Origin: Algoriphagus pacificus | Lineage (GTDB): Bacteria; Bacteroidota; Bacteroidia; Cytophagales; Cyclobacteriaceae | NCBI RefSeq assembly: GCF_017254845.1 | Contig: NZ_JAFKCU010000002.1 | Coordinates: forward strand, 979,859 to 1,043,858 | Direction of reading: 5' to 3' | DNA: 64,000 nucleotides | Part shown: piece after piece, positions 36,892-46,148 of the stretch | How the letters are laid out: each line of letters begins with the position of its first letter | Position numbering within the stretch: the stretch's first letter is position 1 | Notes under the pieces: generated by a model | What the model was told of the DNA's origin: nothing | Database searches by the model: none | Seen by the model: the letters and a program-made list of their open reading frames with translations, nothing else | Translations under genes and position numbers: made by a program

Positions 36892-37515
36892 ATGCATTTA
36901 TTTCCAGAAATTGATCACACTTTCAAGAGCTTTAGAAAAAGAGCAATATCAGCAGAAAGGAAGTCTTTGTTGGAGCCAATAATTGAGTATATGGTTACCC
37001 AAATCAGCAAAGAGAAAATAGCCAAGCTGAATTTTATTTGCACCCACAACAGCCGGAGAAGTCAGTTTTCCCAGATTTGGGCTCAAGTTGCAGCTTATTA
37101 TTTCAATTTGCCTGTGGAAAGTTATTCAGGTGGAGTAGAAGTAACTGAGTTCAATGCTCGTGCTGTTGAGGCATTGCAAAGAGCTGGTTTTGAAATCAAA
37201 TCCACTGGGGATAATAATCCAATTTATGAATTAAGCTTTGCCAAAAAGGAAAAACCTATTGTTGCATTTTCTAAGGTATTTGATGATGAATCAAACCCTA
37301 AATCATCTTTCGCAGCAATCATGACTTGTGACCATGCGGATGAAACTTGCCCTTTCATTCCTGGCTGTGAGGCAAGAATTCCATTAAGGTTTGAAGATCC
37401 CAAAAAGTTTGATGAGACTCCATTAGAAAGTAAGATGTATTCCGAGCGATCTCAGGAGATAGCATCCGAATTGTTTTTTGCTTTTGAGCAAGTCCAAAAA
37501 CTTGTAAAAAAATGA
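36892..37515 (+). CDS. Arsenate reductase-like low-molecular-weight phosphatase
   Basis: This 207-aa protein has the LMW-phosphatase/arsenate reductase active site CTHNSRRS: Cys50, five residues, Arg56. Additional Cys residues lie in MTCDHADETCPFIPGC, and the family reduces arsenate with thioredoxin-like relay cysteines. I chose the ATG at 36892; earlier in-frame ATGs at 36856 and 36874 lie inside the preceding gene. It belongs to the ArsR-controlled group, but no Acr3 or ArsB efflux gene is present. Arsenate as substrate is inferred from the context. Confidence 0.85.
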   Translation: MHLFPEIDHTFKSFRKRAISAERKSLLEPIIEYMVTQISKEKIAKLNFICTHNSRRSQFSQIWAQVAAYYFNLPVESYSGGVEVTEFNARAVEALQRAGFEIKSTGDNNPIYELSFAKKEKPIVAFSKVFDDESNPKSSFAAIMTCDHADETCPFIPGCEARIPLRFEDPKKFDETPLESKMYSERSQEIASELFFAFEQVQKLVKK

Positions 37516-37520
37516 ACAGG

Positions 37521-37552
37521 CTTCAACTCAATTAATTTTAATTGAGTTGAAG
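37521..37552. terminator. Terminator between the arsR group and the receiver gene
   Basis: CTTCAACTCAATTAA (37521-37535) pairs perfectly with its inverse at 37538-37552, and TTTTTCTTTT follows rightward. The leftward receiver gene ends within the right arm: its stop codon is at 37540-37538. Confidence 0.9.
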
Positions 37553-37909
37553 TTTTTCTTTTAGAAGCTTAAAATCTACAGGCTTGGTCAAAAACTCATC
37601 TGCCCCCAAGCTTTTAGCAGTATTGTAATTTTGCTCGTCTCCATAGGCTGAGATCATCATCACAATTGGTTTAGGAACCAATTCTTTTTGTTTGATTTCC
37701 TTTAAAAGCTCTAAACCACTCATGCCTGGCATATTAATATCCGAAAGGATCAAAATTGCCTCATGGTCTAGCTTATCGATGTATTGCAAGGCCTCTTTTC
37801 CTGAAAAGGCAAATACGAAATCCACTACTTTGGATCGTATTTCCTTCCTGAACCGCTGTTCAAAAAGAGTCTTCACATCTTGTTCGTCATCTACAACTAG
37901 GATTTTCAT
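37538..37909 (-). CDS. Single-domain response regulator
   Basis: This 123-aa protein is a receiver domain alone: acidic pair ILVVDDEQD at the start, phosphoacceptor Asp in LILSDINMPGMSGL near residue 57, and the late KPVDF lysine. With no output domain it probably works as a phosphate relay or acts by protein contact, like CheY. It lies three bases after the 1234-aa kinase gene, its likely partner. Its last three codons and stop are part of a terminator stem. Confidence 0.88.
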   Translation of the reverse strand: MKILVVDDEQDVKTLFEQRFRKEIRSKVVDFVFAFSGKEALQYIDKLDHEAILILSDINMPGMSGLELLKEIKQKELVPKPIVMMISAYGDEQNYNTAKSLGADEFLTKPVDFKLLKEKLQLN

Positions 37910-37912
37910 ATG

Positions 37913-40900
37913 TTAATTTTTTGGAATTATTAGTTTGAATTGAGCACCATTGCCCGGTTCTGAATCTACCAGGATTTCTCCTCCATGATATCTAATAATA
38001 TCATAGCTAAGAGATAGTCCTAGACCTGTACCTTGTCCGGTAGGTTTGGTGGTGAAAAATGGCTGGAAGATCTTTTGCTTTACTGAATCGGGAATTCCGT
38101 TTCCATTGTCTTGGATTAGGATTTCGATGTGATCATCCAGATTTTTAGTTGTTACTTTTACTGTTGGATTAAATTCACTTCCATTTAATTTTTGCTTTTT
38201 TTCTGAGACTGCGTGGAATGCATTTGTGATCAGGTTCAGAATAACCCTTCCCACATCTTGAGCTACAACGTTGATTTTGGGCATTCCAGCGTCAAAGTCA
38301 GTTTCCATACTTGCATTGAAGGATTTGTCTTTAGCTCTCAGTCCATGATAAGAAAGCCTCAGGTATTCATCAGCAAGTGCATTGATATCTGTAGGATCTT
38401 TTTGCCCATTACTGGACCTGCTGTGTTGTAGCATTCCCTTGACGATGGCATCGGCTCTTTTTCCATGGAAGCTGATTTTTTCTTCATTGTCAGAAATGTC
38501 CTTAGTCAGAGCAATAACTTCATCCAGGTTTCCATTAGCCAGTTCTTCTCGAAGTTCCTCCAAAAGTTCAGCGTTGACTTCAGAAAAATTATTTACAAAA
38601 TTCAATGGGTTCTGGATTTCATGCGCTATTCCTGCTGTCAACTCACCCAAGGATGCCATCTTTTCAGATTGAATCAATTGAGTTTGCGTATTCTTTAACT
38701 CATCGATTTTTTCTTTGAGTTGAAGAGTTCGATGATTTACTTTTTCTTCTAGAATTCGATTTTCTTTCTGAAGCCACTGAGATCTAACATATACTATAAT
38801 ATAAACTAGCGCTGCAAAAAGCGAAGCAAAAAGAAGGTAAGCCCACCAAGTTTGCCACCAAGGAGGGAGAATTGTGAACTTGAATGTTGCTGGTTCACTC
38901 CATTTTCCATTAAATCCACTCGTAGCAACCTTAAACTCATAATTGCCAGGAACGAGATTGTAATAGTTTTTAGAACTGTTCTTTGGAGAAGGATCTGTCC
39001 ATTTTTCATCAGCCCCCTCTAAAATATATCGGTATACGATCTTGTCTCTTCCTTGAATGGATGGATTGATAAAGGTGAAACTGAAGGAATTTAGATCGTA
39101 AGGAACTGTCATGCCTATCGGAATAAGGCTAATCATATCCAGACTGTCCCATTTGATTTTATTGTATTCTACCTCACTGGAATCAGCCGGAAAGTTAGAT
39201 TTTGTATAAAAAGCAGTTTGCTCACTATTCCAAATAGTATCAGACTCGGTCAATTTGTTTTTGATGAAGTCCGCATTTGCGAATTGTGGATTTTGATCCA
39301 TCACATTCACCTTGGTCAAGGAAATCTGCGGAGTCAGTGTATCCAATTCAGCTTTTTGATTTATCACCGAAAGAATAGGGGCTGCCGACCACCACATAAT
39401 TCCTTTGGAAGTTATGATAGCTGTAGCTTGGTTGTAATCATTGAAAGGGAAACCTTCCGGTTTGCTGAATCTAGAAAACCTCCAAGGCTGATTCGGATTT
39501 CTACTAGTAGGTCTATTCACCTCCACGATTCCATTGTCAGTGCCGATGAAAATATCGTCTTCAACCGTTAGGATGTCATACATAATAGGAGGGTTCATCC
39601 CATGCTCAGAAAGCACATTTGTAATTGACATGGAATCCAAATTCAAGATGGAAAAGCCACGATCACCTCCGATAATAATTTCACCATCCTTAGATTGGTC
39701 AATCATGGAAACATAATCACTTGGGAGTCCATTAAATTTTCCTAGATAGACAATTTTGTCTTTTTCCTTATTTAGCACATTGATTCCAAGATCATTGCCC
39801 AGCCAGATATTTCCTTTTTTATCTTCCTCTACCAACCAAACTCGATTGGAGGCCAATCCTGAGAATTCATTGATAAAGTAAAATGAATTGTCAGAAGGAG
39901 TGTATTTGAAGAATCCATCTAGTGAACCGAGCCAAATTGTTCCATCTGCAGTCTGATGGGCTTTCCAAAATATTCTGGAAACTTTCCTGTCAAACTGAAA
40001 GATCTCTGCTTCGCCCTTATCCAAATCTATAATTACAAACCCACCCACGCTACCAACAAGTAATCTGTTTTCTGATAAAACGCTGATTGATCGTTGGTTA
40101 TTCGGATTTAGATTTTCAGGGAATTTTACCAAATAGAGTTTTTCAGTTTTAGGATCATACACATTGATCCCCTCGTATTGAGCCATCCAGATTCTGCCTT
40201 CTTTATCCTCCCCAATTCCCCAAGTGTCATTACTGGCAAGTCCGGTTGATTTATCAAAGTGCTGACTTAGCATACCAGTTGGATTAATCAGGAGAACGCC
40301 TCTAGATGCTGTTCCAACCCAAATATTACCTTTGGAATCAGTCAGACTTCCGCTTGGTAGGCCTGTCGTTCTAAATTCTGCACCAGAAGGGATTTTTTTC
40401 AAAAGCTGCTTTTTCTTGTCAAAAATGGTGATGGTGTCGTTATCTATGACCCAAATCCTGTTTTTTGAATCGAGATTGAATGCTTTTGCTCCATTATGAA
40501 ATCCCTGATCTGCACCCAGTTTATATTGTGCTTTTTCGGAAAGTGAGATTCCAAATGCATCTTTTTCGGCAAAGCTAGAGAGCCAAATTGTTCCGTCAGG
40601 GTCTTCAAAAAAATCATAAATAATGGACTTCAATGTCATGCCTTCATCTTCTCCCAAAATGCGGATTACATTCCTTTGGGGATTAAGTATACCCAAATTG
40701 CCATTGTATCCCATCCAGATATTTTTCTGAGAATCCATGAAAATCCCTGCTGAGAAAAACCCTAATTTCTTGTTCAGAGTATTCATGTATTTCATGGATC
40801 TTTCCTCAGGATCTAATTGGACGATGCCCTGACTGGTATTAGCAAACCAAAAATTCCCGTTTTCATCTTCGATTCCCCGGGTATAATCACTGCCTATTTT

Positions 40901-41617
40901 ATAGACTTCTACCAGTTTAAGAATTGGGTCCAAAAAATAAACTCCACTGCTATTGGCCACCATCATAAGTTTGCCAGAACTGGTTTCACTGATATCCACG
41001 ATCGGATCTATGTTCCCATCCGCATTTCTTAAAATGAAACTGTAATTCTGGAATTGATCTCCTGTAAATCTGTGAACACCCTTTTCGCTAGAAAGCCAAA
41101 TGGAGCCTTTTTCATCATCAAAAATGGAGTAAATCGCATTTCCAATGAGGCCTTCGCTTTGACCTATTCTAATAATTCCTGAAGTAGTCCCAGGACTTTT
41201 CGTTAATGGACCGAGGAGTGTAATTTCAGGTTGATGGAGAATAAATTTCAGATAGGGTACATCAATTTTTTTGATAGTATCCAGATCAATCTGAATTTCT
41301 TCTGGATCATCCCAATTAATAGGTGTATTGGTAATTGGAGCCTCTAAAGGCTTGAAAGCAAAGGTGCTAAAGTGTTTGGAAGGGTAGTTTTCAAGATTGA
41401 ACTTGATTTTAGTAATGGTTGGGACGCTGTCTTGCCCAAGTTTTTTCCATTGGATAGGCTTAAATTCAGGGAAAGCAAAATCCTGCGCTTGCGGAGTAGT
41501 ATAGCCAGAAGGATTTTTGGGGAATGGAGTTTCGGTTTTTGTATGACAAGCAGCCATCATCGCCATCATTAAGATGACCGTAGCCCAACTCGTTAATATT
41601 TTTTTTCTAAACTCCAT
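37913..41617 (-). CDS. Two-component-regulator-propeller sensor histidine kinase
   Basis: This 1234-aa protein has a lipobox-like signal ([11 protein letters not shown]), a large periplasmic beta-propeller region of repeated short blades (about 140-760, for example [39 protein letters not shown]), a Y_Y_Y domain (about 855-925), a membrane helix near 935-955, a coiled coil, a phosphoacceptor region with His999 in GIAHEIQNP and an ATPase domain ([19 protein letters not shown]). It should sense a periplasmic signal and phosphorylate the receiver protein encoded just after. The signal may be a polysaccharide fragment, as in related propeller kinases, but this is not shown here. Confidence 0.9.
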   Translation of the reverse strand: MEFRKKILTSWATVILMMAMMAACHTKTETPFPKNPSGYTTPQAQDFAFPEFKPIQWKKLGQDSVPTITKIKFNLENYPSKHFSTFAFKPLEAPITNTPINWDDPEEIQIDLDTIKKIDVPYLKFILHQPEITLLGPLTKSPGTTSGIIRIGQSEGLIGNAIYSIFDDEKGSIWLSSEKGVHRFTGDQFQNYSFILRNADGNIDPIVDISETSSGKLMMVANSSGVYFLDPILKLVEVYKIGSDYTRGIEDENGNFWFANTSQGIVQLDPEERSMKYMNTLNKKLGFFSAGIFMDSQKNIWMGYNGNLGILNPQRNVIRILGEDEGMTLKSIIYDFFEDPDGTIWLSSFAEKDAFGISLSEKAQYKLGADQGFHNGAKAFNLDSKNRIWVIDNDTITIFDKKKQLLKKIPSGAEFRTTGLPSGSLTDSKGNIWVGTASRGVLLINPTGMLSQHFDKSTGLASNDTWGIGEDKEGRIWMAQYEGINVYDPKTEKLYLVKFPENLNPNNQRSISVLSENRLLVGSVGGFVIIDLDKGEAEIFQFDRKVSRIFWKAHQTADGTIWLGSLDGFFKYTPSDNSFYFINEFSGLASNRVWLVEEDKKGNIWLGNDLGINVLNKEKDKIVYLGKFNGLPSDYVSMIDQSKDGEIIIGGDRGFSILNLDSMSITNVLSEHGMNPPIMYDILTVEDDIFIGTDNGIVEVNRPTSRNPNQPWRFSRFSKPEGFPFNDYNQATAIITSKGIMWWSAAPILSVINQKAELDTLTPQISLTKVNVMDQNPQFANADFIKNKLTESDTIWNSEQTAFYTKSNFPADSSEVEYNKIKWDSLDMISLIPIGMTVPYDLNSFSFTFINPSIQGRDKIVYRYILEGADEKWTDPSPKNSSKNYYNLVPGNYEFKVATSGFNGKWSEPATFKFTILPPWWQTWWAYLLFASLFAALVYIIVYVRSQWLQKENRILEEKVNHRTLQLKEKIDELKNTQTQLIQSEKMASLGELTAGIAHEIQNPLNFVNNFSEVNAELLEELREELANGNLDEVIALTKDISDNEEKISFHGKRADAIVKGMLQHSRSSNGQKDPTDINALADEYLRLSYHGLRAKDKSFNASMETDFDAGMPKINVVAQDVGRVILNLITNAFHAVSEKKQKLNGSEFNPTVKVTTKNLDDHIEILIQDNGNGIPDSVKQKIFQPFFTTKPTGQGTGLGLSLSYDIIRYHGGEILVDSEPGNGAQFKLIIPKN

Positions 41618-41628
41618 TTGACTTTTTG

Positions 41629-42957
41629 TTATAGTTTAATAGTAATAGAAGTTCCTTTGCCAACTTCACTATCTACTTTGATACTTCCTCCATGAGCTTT
41701 GATAATATCATAACTAAGGCTGAGGCCTAATCCTGTACCCTGACCAGTTTCTTTGGTTGTAAAAAATGGCTGGAAAATCTTATCTCTAACAGCCTCGGGG
41801 ATGCCGTTTCCATTGTCACTGATACATATTTCAATTCCATCTGCTAGCTTTTTGGTGCTGACTTCTACTACAGGTTGGAAAGTCTCTGGATTTTGAGATT
41901 TTTTCTCATTGACGGAGAAAAACGAATTATTAAACATGTTTAAAATCACCCGACCAATGTCTTGTGGCACTACTTCTATATTGGGTAAGCTTGGATCAAA
42001 ATCAGTTTTGAAATCAGAATTAAATGATTTGTCTTTTGCTCTTAGTCCATGATAGGAGAGGCGCAAGTATTCATCAATCAGATTATTGAGATCAGTCGGT
42101 TCTTTTTGGCCAGAGCTCGTTCTAGAATGCTGCAGCATTCCTTTGACAATCGAATCAGCTCTTTTACCATGGTGATTGATTTTTGAGAGATTTTCCTTTA
42201 AATCTTCACAAATAGCTTTGACCTCTTCATAATCTCCATTTTCTATTTCTTCCACCATTTCATCCAAAAGTTCATTGCTAACTTCCGAGAAGTTGTTGAC
42301 AAAATTTAATGGGTTTTGAATTTCATGCGCAATTCCAGCCGTCAATTCTCCCAGCGAAGCCATTTTTTCGGATTGGATCAATTGGGCTTGAGCTTCTTTT
42401 AATTCTTTTAAGGTTTCTTCAATTTGTTCTTTGGCCTTTAAAAGTTGCTCGTTTTTCTGTTTTAAATCCTTGGTTTGCGCATCAACTTGCTTTTGTAACT
42501 CTTCATTTTTCCTTTTCCATTCAGTGAGGTGCCAAGCATCATTTTCAACATTGACAGGTGTGCTTCCATGCCAATGGACGAGCTTCCACTTGTTTTTCTT
42601 CCATTCAAATAATGTACTGAGTCTAAAATCCACAGAATTTGAACCTTGTGGTGTTTCAATATCAAGAACAAAATCACTGATTAATAAGGCTGAATTTTCA
42701 TCATCGCTTATCCATTGGATTTTAGCATTGTCATTATAGCTGACTGAAATACCCAATACCTTAGATTGCTGATATTGGATGCCTAACACTTCTTTAAAAT
42801 GTTTAAGTCCAATTATCTTTTCGTCTTTGGTAGTTCCAAATCCCGTGACTTCCTCTATGATAAGCTCATCCATTTGATCAAAAGGGAATTCTTGGGTGAA
42901 AGTCACCAGAATAGTCTCATGAGTTTTTTGGAGCAATTGGCTTTTTTCTGAATCCAT
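41629..42957 (-). CDS. Histidine kinase with SnoaL-like N-terminal domain
   Basis: This 442-aa cytosolic protein pairs a SnoaL/NTF2-like domain (about 1-135, ending WKLVHWHGSTP) with a long coiled coil (about 143-200), a phosphoacceptor region (His211 in GIAHEIQNP) and an ATPase domain ([26 protein letters not shown]). From about residue 195 it is closely related to the C-terminal part of the next kinase. The N box reads NMFNNSFFSV, where its neighbour reads [10 protein letters not shown]. It starts the leftward kinase-kinase-receiver group and may form mixed signalling with its neighbour. The ligand is unknown. Confidence 0.88.
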   Translation of the reverse strand: MDSEKSQLLQKTHETILVTFTQEFPFDQMDELIIEEVTGFGTTKDEKIIGLKHFKEVLGIQYQQSKVLGISVSYNDNAKIQWISDDENSALLISDFVLDIETPQGSNSVDFRLSTLFEWKKNKWKLVHWHGSTPVNVENDAWHLTEWKRKNEELQKQVDAQTKDLKQKNEQLLKAKEQIEETLKELKEAQAQLIQSEKMASLGELTAGIAHEIQNPLNFVNNFSEVSNELLDEMVEEIENGDYEEVKAICEDLKENLSKINHHGKRADSIVKGMLQHSRTSSGQKEPTDLNNLIDEYLRLSYHGLRAKDKSFNSDFKTDFDPSLPNIEVVPQDIGRVILNMFNNSFFSVNEKKSQNPETFQPVVEVSTKKLADGIEICISDNGNGIPEAVRDKIFQPFFTTKETGQGTGLGLSLSYDIIKAHGGSIKVDSEVGKGTSITIKL

Positions 42958-43499
42958 TATTTTATGTACTCTTAGCTGATCTTCAGCGTATTTTGGGTTC
43001 TAAAATTTTATCATTTCTGTTCTTGCAAAAATTGTTGAATCACAAGAGGGTTAAATCCTGGAAATTTTAAATCAGGTATTCATACCCGTCTAAGAGTTGA
43101 AAGAACTGCTACTAAAACTTTTATACTCACCCCAGTCCGGACTCTTTTTGTTTGGTAGTATTGAAAAAGAAGAATATCGGTATCTGATGTTTGGCTAGGT
43201 GGATAAACCTTTTTTAATCCTAGAAATGTTAAGTTTCTTACTATCAGATAATTTAAGAGAAAAAAGTGGAAATAATATCTTTTTTCGAAAAATGAAATGC
43301 AAATATTTAGGTTTGAAATATTTTAATCGGCTTCATTTGTATTTAAAGACAGATTCCAATCTATTTTTTCAGTTGTAATTATCTGATAATGATTCCTAAA
43401 TCTCTCAAAAGCAGAAAAATATCACTCTTATCAATAATAAAATCGTAGATATATGAAAATTTCGTAGGGTTTTTAAATAATTCATTTTACATTGGGGTT
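42958..43499. other. Divergent intergenic region before the first BlaI gene
   Basis: This 542-base AT-rich gap separates leftward kinase genes from rightward blaI-like genes. I found no supported coding frame or RNA gene. A perfect palindrome AGTCCGGACT (43134-43143) precedes CTTTTTG but has no loop for a good hairpin. The right end holds the half-sites and start region of the BlaI gene. Confidence 0.5.
43443..43467 (+). promoter_or_regulatory. Operator region of the first BlaI/BlaR module
   Basis: TCGTAG occurs at 43443-43448 and again at 43462-43467. The second copy lies 38 bases before the ATG, the same distance as in the second module, and the sequence between (TCGTAGG then TTTTnAAATAA then TACATTGG) is shared by both. 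I infer that these bind the BlaI-like repressors. Confidence 0.5.
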
Positions 43500-43874
43500 A
43501 TGAATGAATTGAACCACAACGAAGAACTGATTATGGGCATCTTCTGGAGGCTTGAAAATGCCTTGGTGCGGGATGTCCTAGAAGAATTGCCTGAGCCGAA
43601 GCCACCCTATACTACGTTGGCTTCTTCCATTAGACTCTTGGAAAAAAAGGGCTATTTAAGTCATAAGACTTACGGTACTACACATCTCTTTTACCCTGTA
43701 ATATCACAGGCGGAGTACAGTAAGAAAAGCATCAATCGAATTGTAAAAAATTTCTTTGAAGGCTCTGTGAGTAATTTCTTGTCTTTTATGGTCAAGGAGA
43801 AAAATATTTCTGATGATGAAATTCAGGATTTACAGAAACTGATTGATGATTACGATAACCCTGAAAAGAAATGA
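43500..43874 (+). CDS. BlaI/MecI-family transcriptional repressor (module 1)
   Basis: This 124-aa winged-helix protein has the BlaI pattern: NHNEELIMGIFWRLENALVRDVL, the recognition region PPYTTLASSIRLLEKKGYLSHK, and a C-terminal dimerisation part (KNFFEGSVSNFLSFMVKE). Family members are inactivated when a membrane peptidase of the BlaR1 type is activated. The gene overlaps the peptidase gene by four bases (ATGA). It is a close paralogue of the protein encoded at 45777-46148. The signal need not be a beta-lactam; see the partner gene. Confidence 0.9.
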   Translation: MNELNHNEELIMGIFWRLENALVRDVLEELPEPKPPYTTLASSIRLLEKKGYLSHKTYGTTHLFYPVISQAEYSKKSINRIVKNFFEGSVSNFLSFMVKEKNISDDEIQDLQKLIDDYDNPEKK

Positions 43875-45172
43875 ACGAGCTATTAACCTATCTTCTAGAG
43901 GCCAGCATTTGCTTAGCCATCTCTCTACTGTTTTACAAAGTCGTTTTAAGTGACTTGACATTTTTTGGATGGAACAGGGCAATCTTGCTGTCCATGTTGG
44001 GATATTCTGTGATTATTCCTTTGCTTTCTTTTCAGGTGACTACGGGGCCTGCAGTAATGCAAGAAGTTTTGCTTCCTGAATTTTTGGTGGGAAAACCAGT
44101 AGATCAAGAACCCAATTCTTTTACCGTTTTCCAGATTCTTTTTTCTATTTATTTGATAGGATTGATTTGGACAGCAACTAGGTTGATCTACGGCTTTGTC
44201 CAGTCATTCATTTTATTGGGTAAATCAGAACTTCTGTATTATAAGAATCAATATATCGCAGTTCATCCAGAGTTTACTCCAGCATCTTTTTTTCAATACA
44301 TTTTGCTTCCAAAATTTCACCAAGAAGATGAAGACCAGCAGCGGATTATTCTTCATGAATCTGTGCATGTGAGCAAAAAACATAGCTATGATTTACTTTT
44401 TGTTCAGATGGCCAAAGTGGTCTTCTGGTTCAATCCACTCATTTATCTTTTTGAAAATGCTATCCGGGAAGTGCATGAGTTCCAAGCCGATCAAGGCGTA
44501 ACCAGTTCTTATTCCCAATCTGAATATTCCCGTCTGCTGTTGAGACTTTTGACTGCAGGTAGGGGATGGCAGTTTATGAACAACTTCAACCAATTTCAAA
44601 CCAAAAAAAGAATTATCATGATGAACAAAACCAAATCCGACCAAAGCCAACTCGTTCGCTTTTTGATGGCTATTCCAGTCATGGGACTGATGTTTTTTGC
44701 CTTTTCCTGTGACATTGCCAAAGTAGATGAAGAAATGGAAGGTCCAACCCAAATGGGTGAACAGGCTAAAACAATGAGTCCGGCAGCTTTGAATGCGCGA
44801 TTAAAAACAGGAAAAGATGGAAATGAGATTTTTGATGTAGTAGAAACTCCTCCAAACCCTCCAGGAGGAATGGTAGGATGGAATGAATATTTGTCTCAAA
44901 ACTTGACTTATCCAAGCCAAGCAAGGGAAATGGGGGTAGAAGGAACCGTGATTGTGGTGTTTGTAGTTAACTCCGACGGTTCAATTTCTGATGTGGATGT
45001 TTTAAGAGGTATTGGGGCAGGTGCTGACGAAGAAGCGATGAGAGTAGTCCGAAATGCGCCTAATTGGACTCCAGGAGAGCAAAGAGGAAGAGCAATCAAC
45101 ACCAGAATGAGATTGCCAATTCGTTTCTTGTTAGGAGGTTCTGAAGTTGCAAAAACTTCAAATCCGGTTTAA
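43871..45172 (+). CDS. M56 (BlaR1-like) membrane peptidase with TonB C-terminal domain
   Basis: This 433-aa protein has membrane helices in the first 120 residues, the M56 zinc motif HESVH (162-166), and EVHEFQADQ supplying the third ligand. A fourth hydrophobic stretch (263-279) ends FSC at Cys280, like a lipobox, and is preceded by Met-Met-Asn-Lys (250-253). The C-terminal part (about 340-425) is a TonB C-terminal fold: YPSQAREMGVEGTVIVVFVV and DVDVLRGIGAGADEEA. There is no penicillin-binding domain, so the usual beta-lactam sensor is absent. On activation it should cleave or release its BlaI partner. Confidence 0.88.
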   Translation: MNELLTYLLEASICLAISLLFYKVVLSDLTFFGWNRAILLSMLGYSVIIPLLSFQVTTGPAVMQEVLLPEFLVGKPVDQEPNSFTVFQILFSIYLIGLIWTATRLIYGFVQSFILLGKSELLYYKNQYIAVHPEFTPASFFQYILLPKFHQEDEDQQRIILHESVHVSKKHSYDLLFVQMAKVVFWFNPLIYLFENAIREVHEFQADQGVTSSYSQSEYSRLLLRLLTAGRGWQFMNNFNQFQTKKRIIMMNKTKSDQSQLVRFLMAIPVMGLMFFAFSCDIAKVDEEMEGPTQMGEQAKTMSPAALNARLKTGKDGNEIFDVVETPPNPPGGMVGWNEYLSQNLTYPSQAREMGVEGTVIVVFVVNSDGSISDVDVLRGIGAGADEEAMRVVRNAPNWTPGEQRGRAINTRMRLPIRFLLGGSEVAKTSNPV

Positions 45173-45240
45173 ACTGATTTTCCTTAAGCAATCGAAATAC
45201 CTTCTAACTAATTCAATTATTTAGTTAACAATAAATCAAA

Positions 45241-45648
45241 ATGAAAACTCTCTCTAAACCAGCGCTTTTAATTTGCCTAACGGCAATAATGGCCTTTTTT
45301 CTTGGAATTCAAGAAGGAATAGCCCAATCAGAACAGGAGACATTCAAAGAAGTAGATCAAATGCCAGAATATCCAGGAGGGCAAACTGCTATGTATCAAT
45401 TCATGGCAGAAAACCTAAAATATCCTTCTGCTGCTAGAGAAAAAGGCATAGAAGGAACTGTTGTGGTTTCCTATATTGTCAATGTGGATGGGTCCATTTC
45501 AAATCCAGAAATCCTTCGAGGAATTGGTGGAGGATGCGATGAAGAAGCAATTAGAATTGTGAAGGCATTCCCAACTTGGAGTCCTGGAATTAAGGATGGT
45601 AAAAAAGTAAGAACAGAGATGAGACTACCTATTAGATACAAGCTTTAG
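45241..45648 (+). CDS. Secreted single-domain TonB C-terminal protein
   Basis: This 135-aa protein has a cleavable signal peptide (about 1-28, ending GIAQS) and then only a TonB C-terminal fold: NLKYPSAAREKGIEGTVVVSYIV and NPEILRGIGGGCDEEA. There is no proline-rich spacer and no anchoring helix after the cleavage site, so it would be free in the periplasm and could not transmit ExbB/ExbD energy by itself. It is highly similar to the C-terminal domain of the preceding membrane peptidase, 68 bases upstream. A terminator follows. Confidence 0.85.
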   Translation: MKTLSKPALLICLTAIMAFFLGIQEGIAQSEQETFKEVDQMPEYPGGQTAMYQFMAENLKYPSAAREKGIEGTVVVSYIVNVDGSISNPEILRGIGGGCDEEAIRIVKAFPTWSPGIKDGKKVRTEMRLPIRYKL

Positions 45649-45667
45649 TTAATGGTCTTATATTCGA

Positions 45668-45700
45668 AAAGCCTCTAGAATGATCTGGAGGCTTTTTTTT
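45668..45700 (+). terminator. Terminator after the TonB-C gene
   Basis: AAAGCCTCTAGA (45668-45679) pairs with TCTGGAGGCTTT (45684-45695), with one wobble pair, followed by a run of T. It separates the two BlaI/BlaR modules. Confidence 0.85.
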
Positions 45701-45709
45701 GTTAAAATT

Positions 45710-45743
45710 TACGAATATGTCGTGATATTACGAAATATTCGTA
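45710..45743 (+). promoter_or_regulatory. Operator region of the second BlaI/BlaR module
   Basis: TACGAATAT (45710-45718) and ATATTCGTA (45735-45743) are exact inverted repeats. Nested between them is TCGTGATATTACGA (45720-45733), itself nearly palindromic. The right TCGTAGG starts 38 bases before the ATG, as in module 1. Confidence 0.6.
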
Positions 45744-45776
45744 GGTTTTGAAATAAATGTTTTCTACATTGGAGCT

Positions 45777-46148
45777 ATGGAAGAACTTACAGCAAACGAG
45801 GAGCAGATCATGCGGATTTTCTGGAAATTGGAAAGGGCGATTGTGCGTGATATTTTGGATCAGCTTCCAGAGCCAAAACCACCTTATACTACTTTGGCAT
45901 CATCGGTTAAAGTATTGGAGAAAAAAGGGTATCTGGGACACAAGTCTTATGGCAAAACCAATGAGTATTTTACTTTGATTGCTGAGAGTGATTATCGTAA
46001 AAAGAGCTTTAACTCCTTGGTGAAAAATTTTTTCAATGGATCAGTTGAGAATGTATTGACATTTTTGGTAAAGGAGAAAAAGGTGACTGAAAAAGACCTG
46101 GAAGAATTACAGAAAATGATTGATGGATACGAAAACGATAAGAAATGA
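45777..46148 (+). CDS. BlaI/MecI-family transcriptional repressor (module 2)
   Basis: This 123-aa winged-helix protein is a close paralogue of the one at 43500-43874: TANEEQIMRIFWKLERAIVRDIL and PPYTTLASSVKVLEKKGYLGHK match it nearly position by position. It overlaps the following peptidase gene by four bases. Because both repressors have similar recognition helices and both promoters share half-sites, cross-regulation between the modules is likely. That last point is inference. Confidence 0.9.
   Translation: MEELTANEEQIMRIFWKLERAIVRDILDQLPEPKPPYTTLASSVKVLEKKGYLGHKSYGKTNEYFTLIAESDYRKKSFNSLVKNFFNGSVENVLTFLVKEKKVTEKDLEELQKMIDGYENDKK

Noticed and set aside
43134-43143. AGTCCGGACT followed by CTTTTTG as a terminator
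   Set aside because: The palindrome leaves no loop; only three base pairs could form in a real hairpin.
43871-45172. Beta-lactam sensor BlaR1 in the strict sense
   Set aside because: The penicillin-binding domain is absent; the C-terminal domain is TonB-like, so a resistance role was not claimed.
45700-45776. TACATTGG before the BlaI genes as a normal -7 promoter box
   Set aside because: It is one base off TAnnTTTG and ends only about five bases before the ATG with no -33 box at the usual distance; I could not decide between a leaderless start and part of the repressor site.
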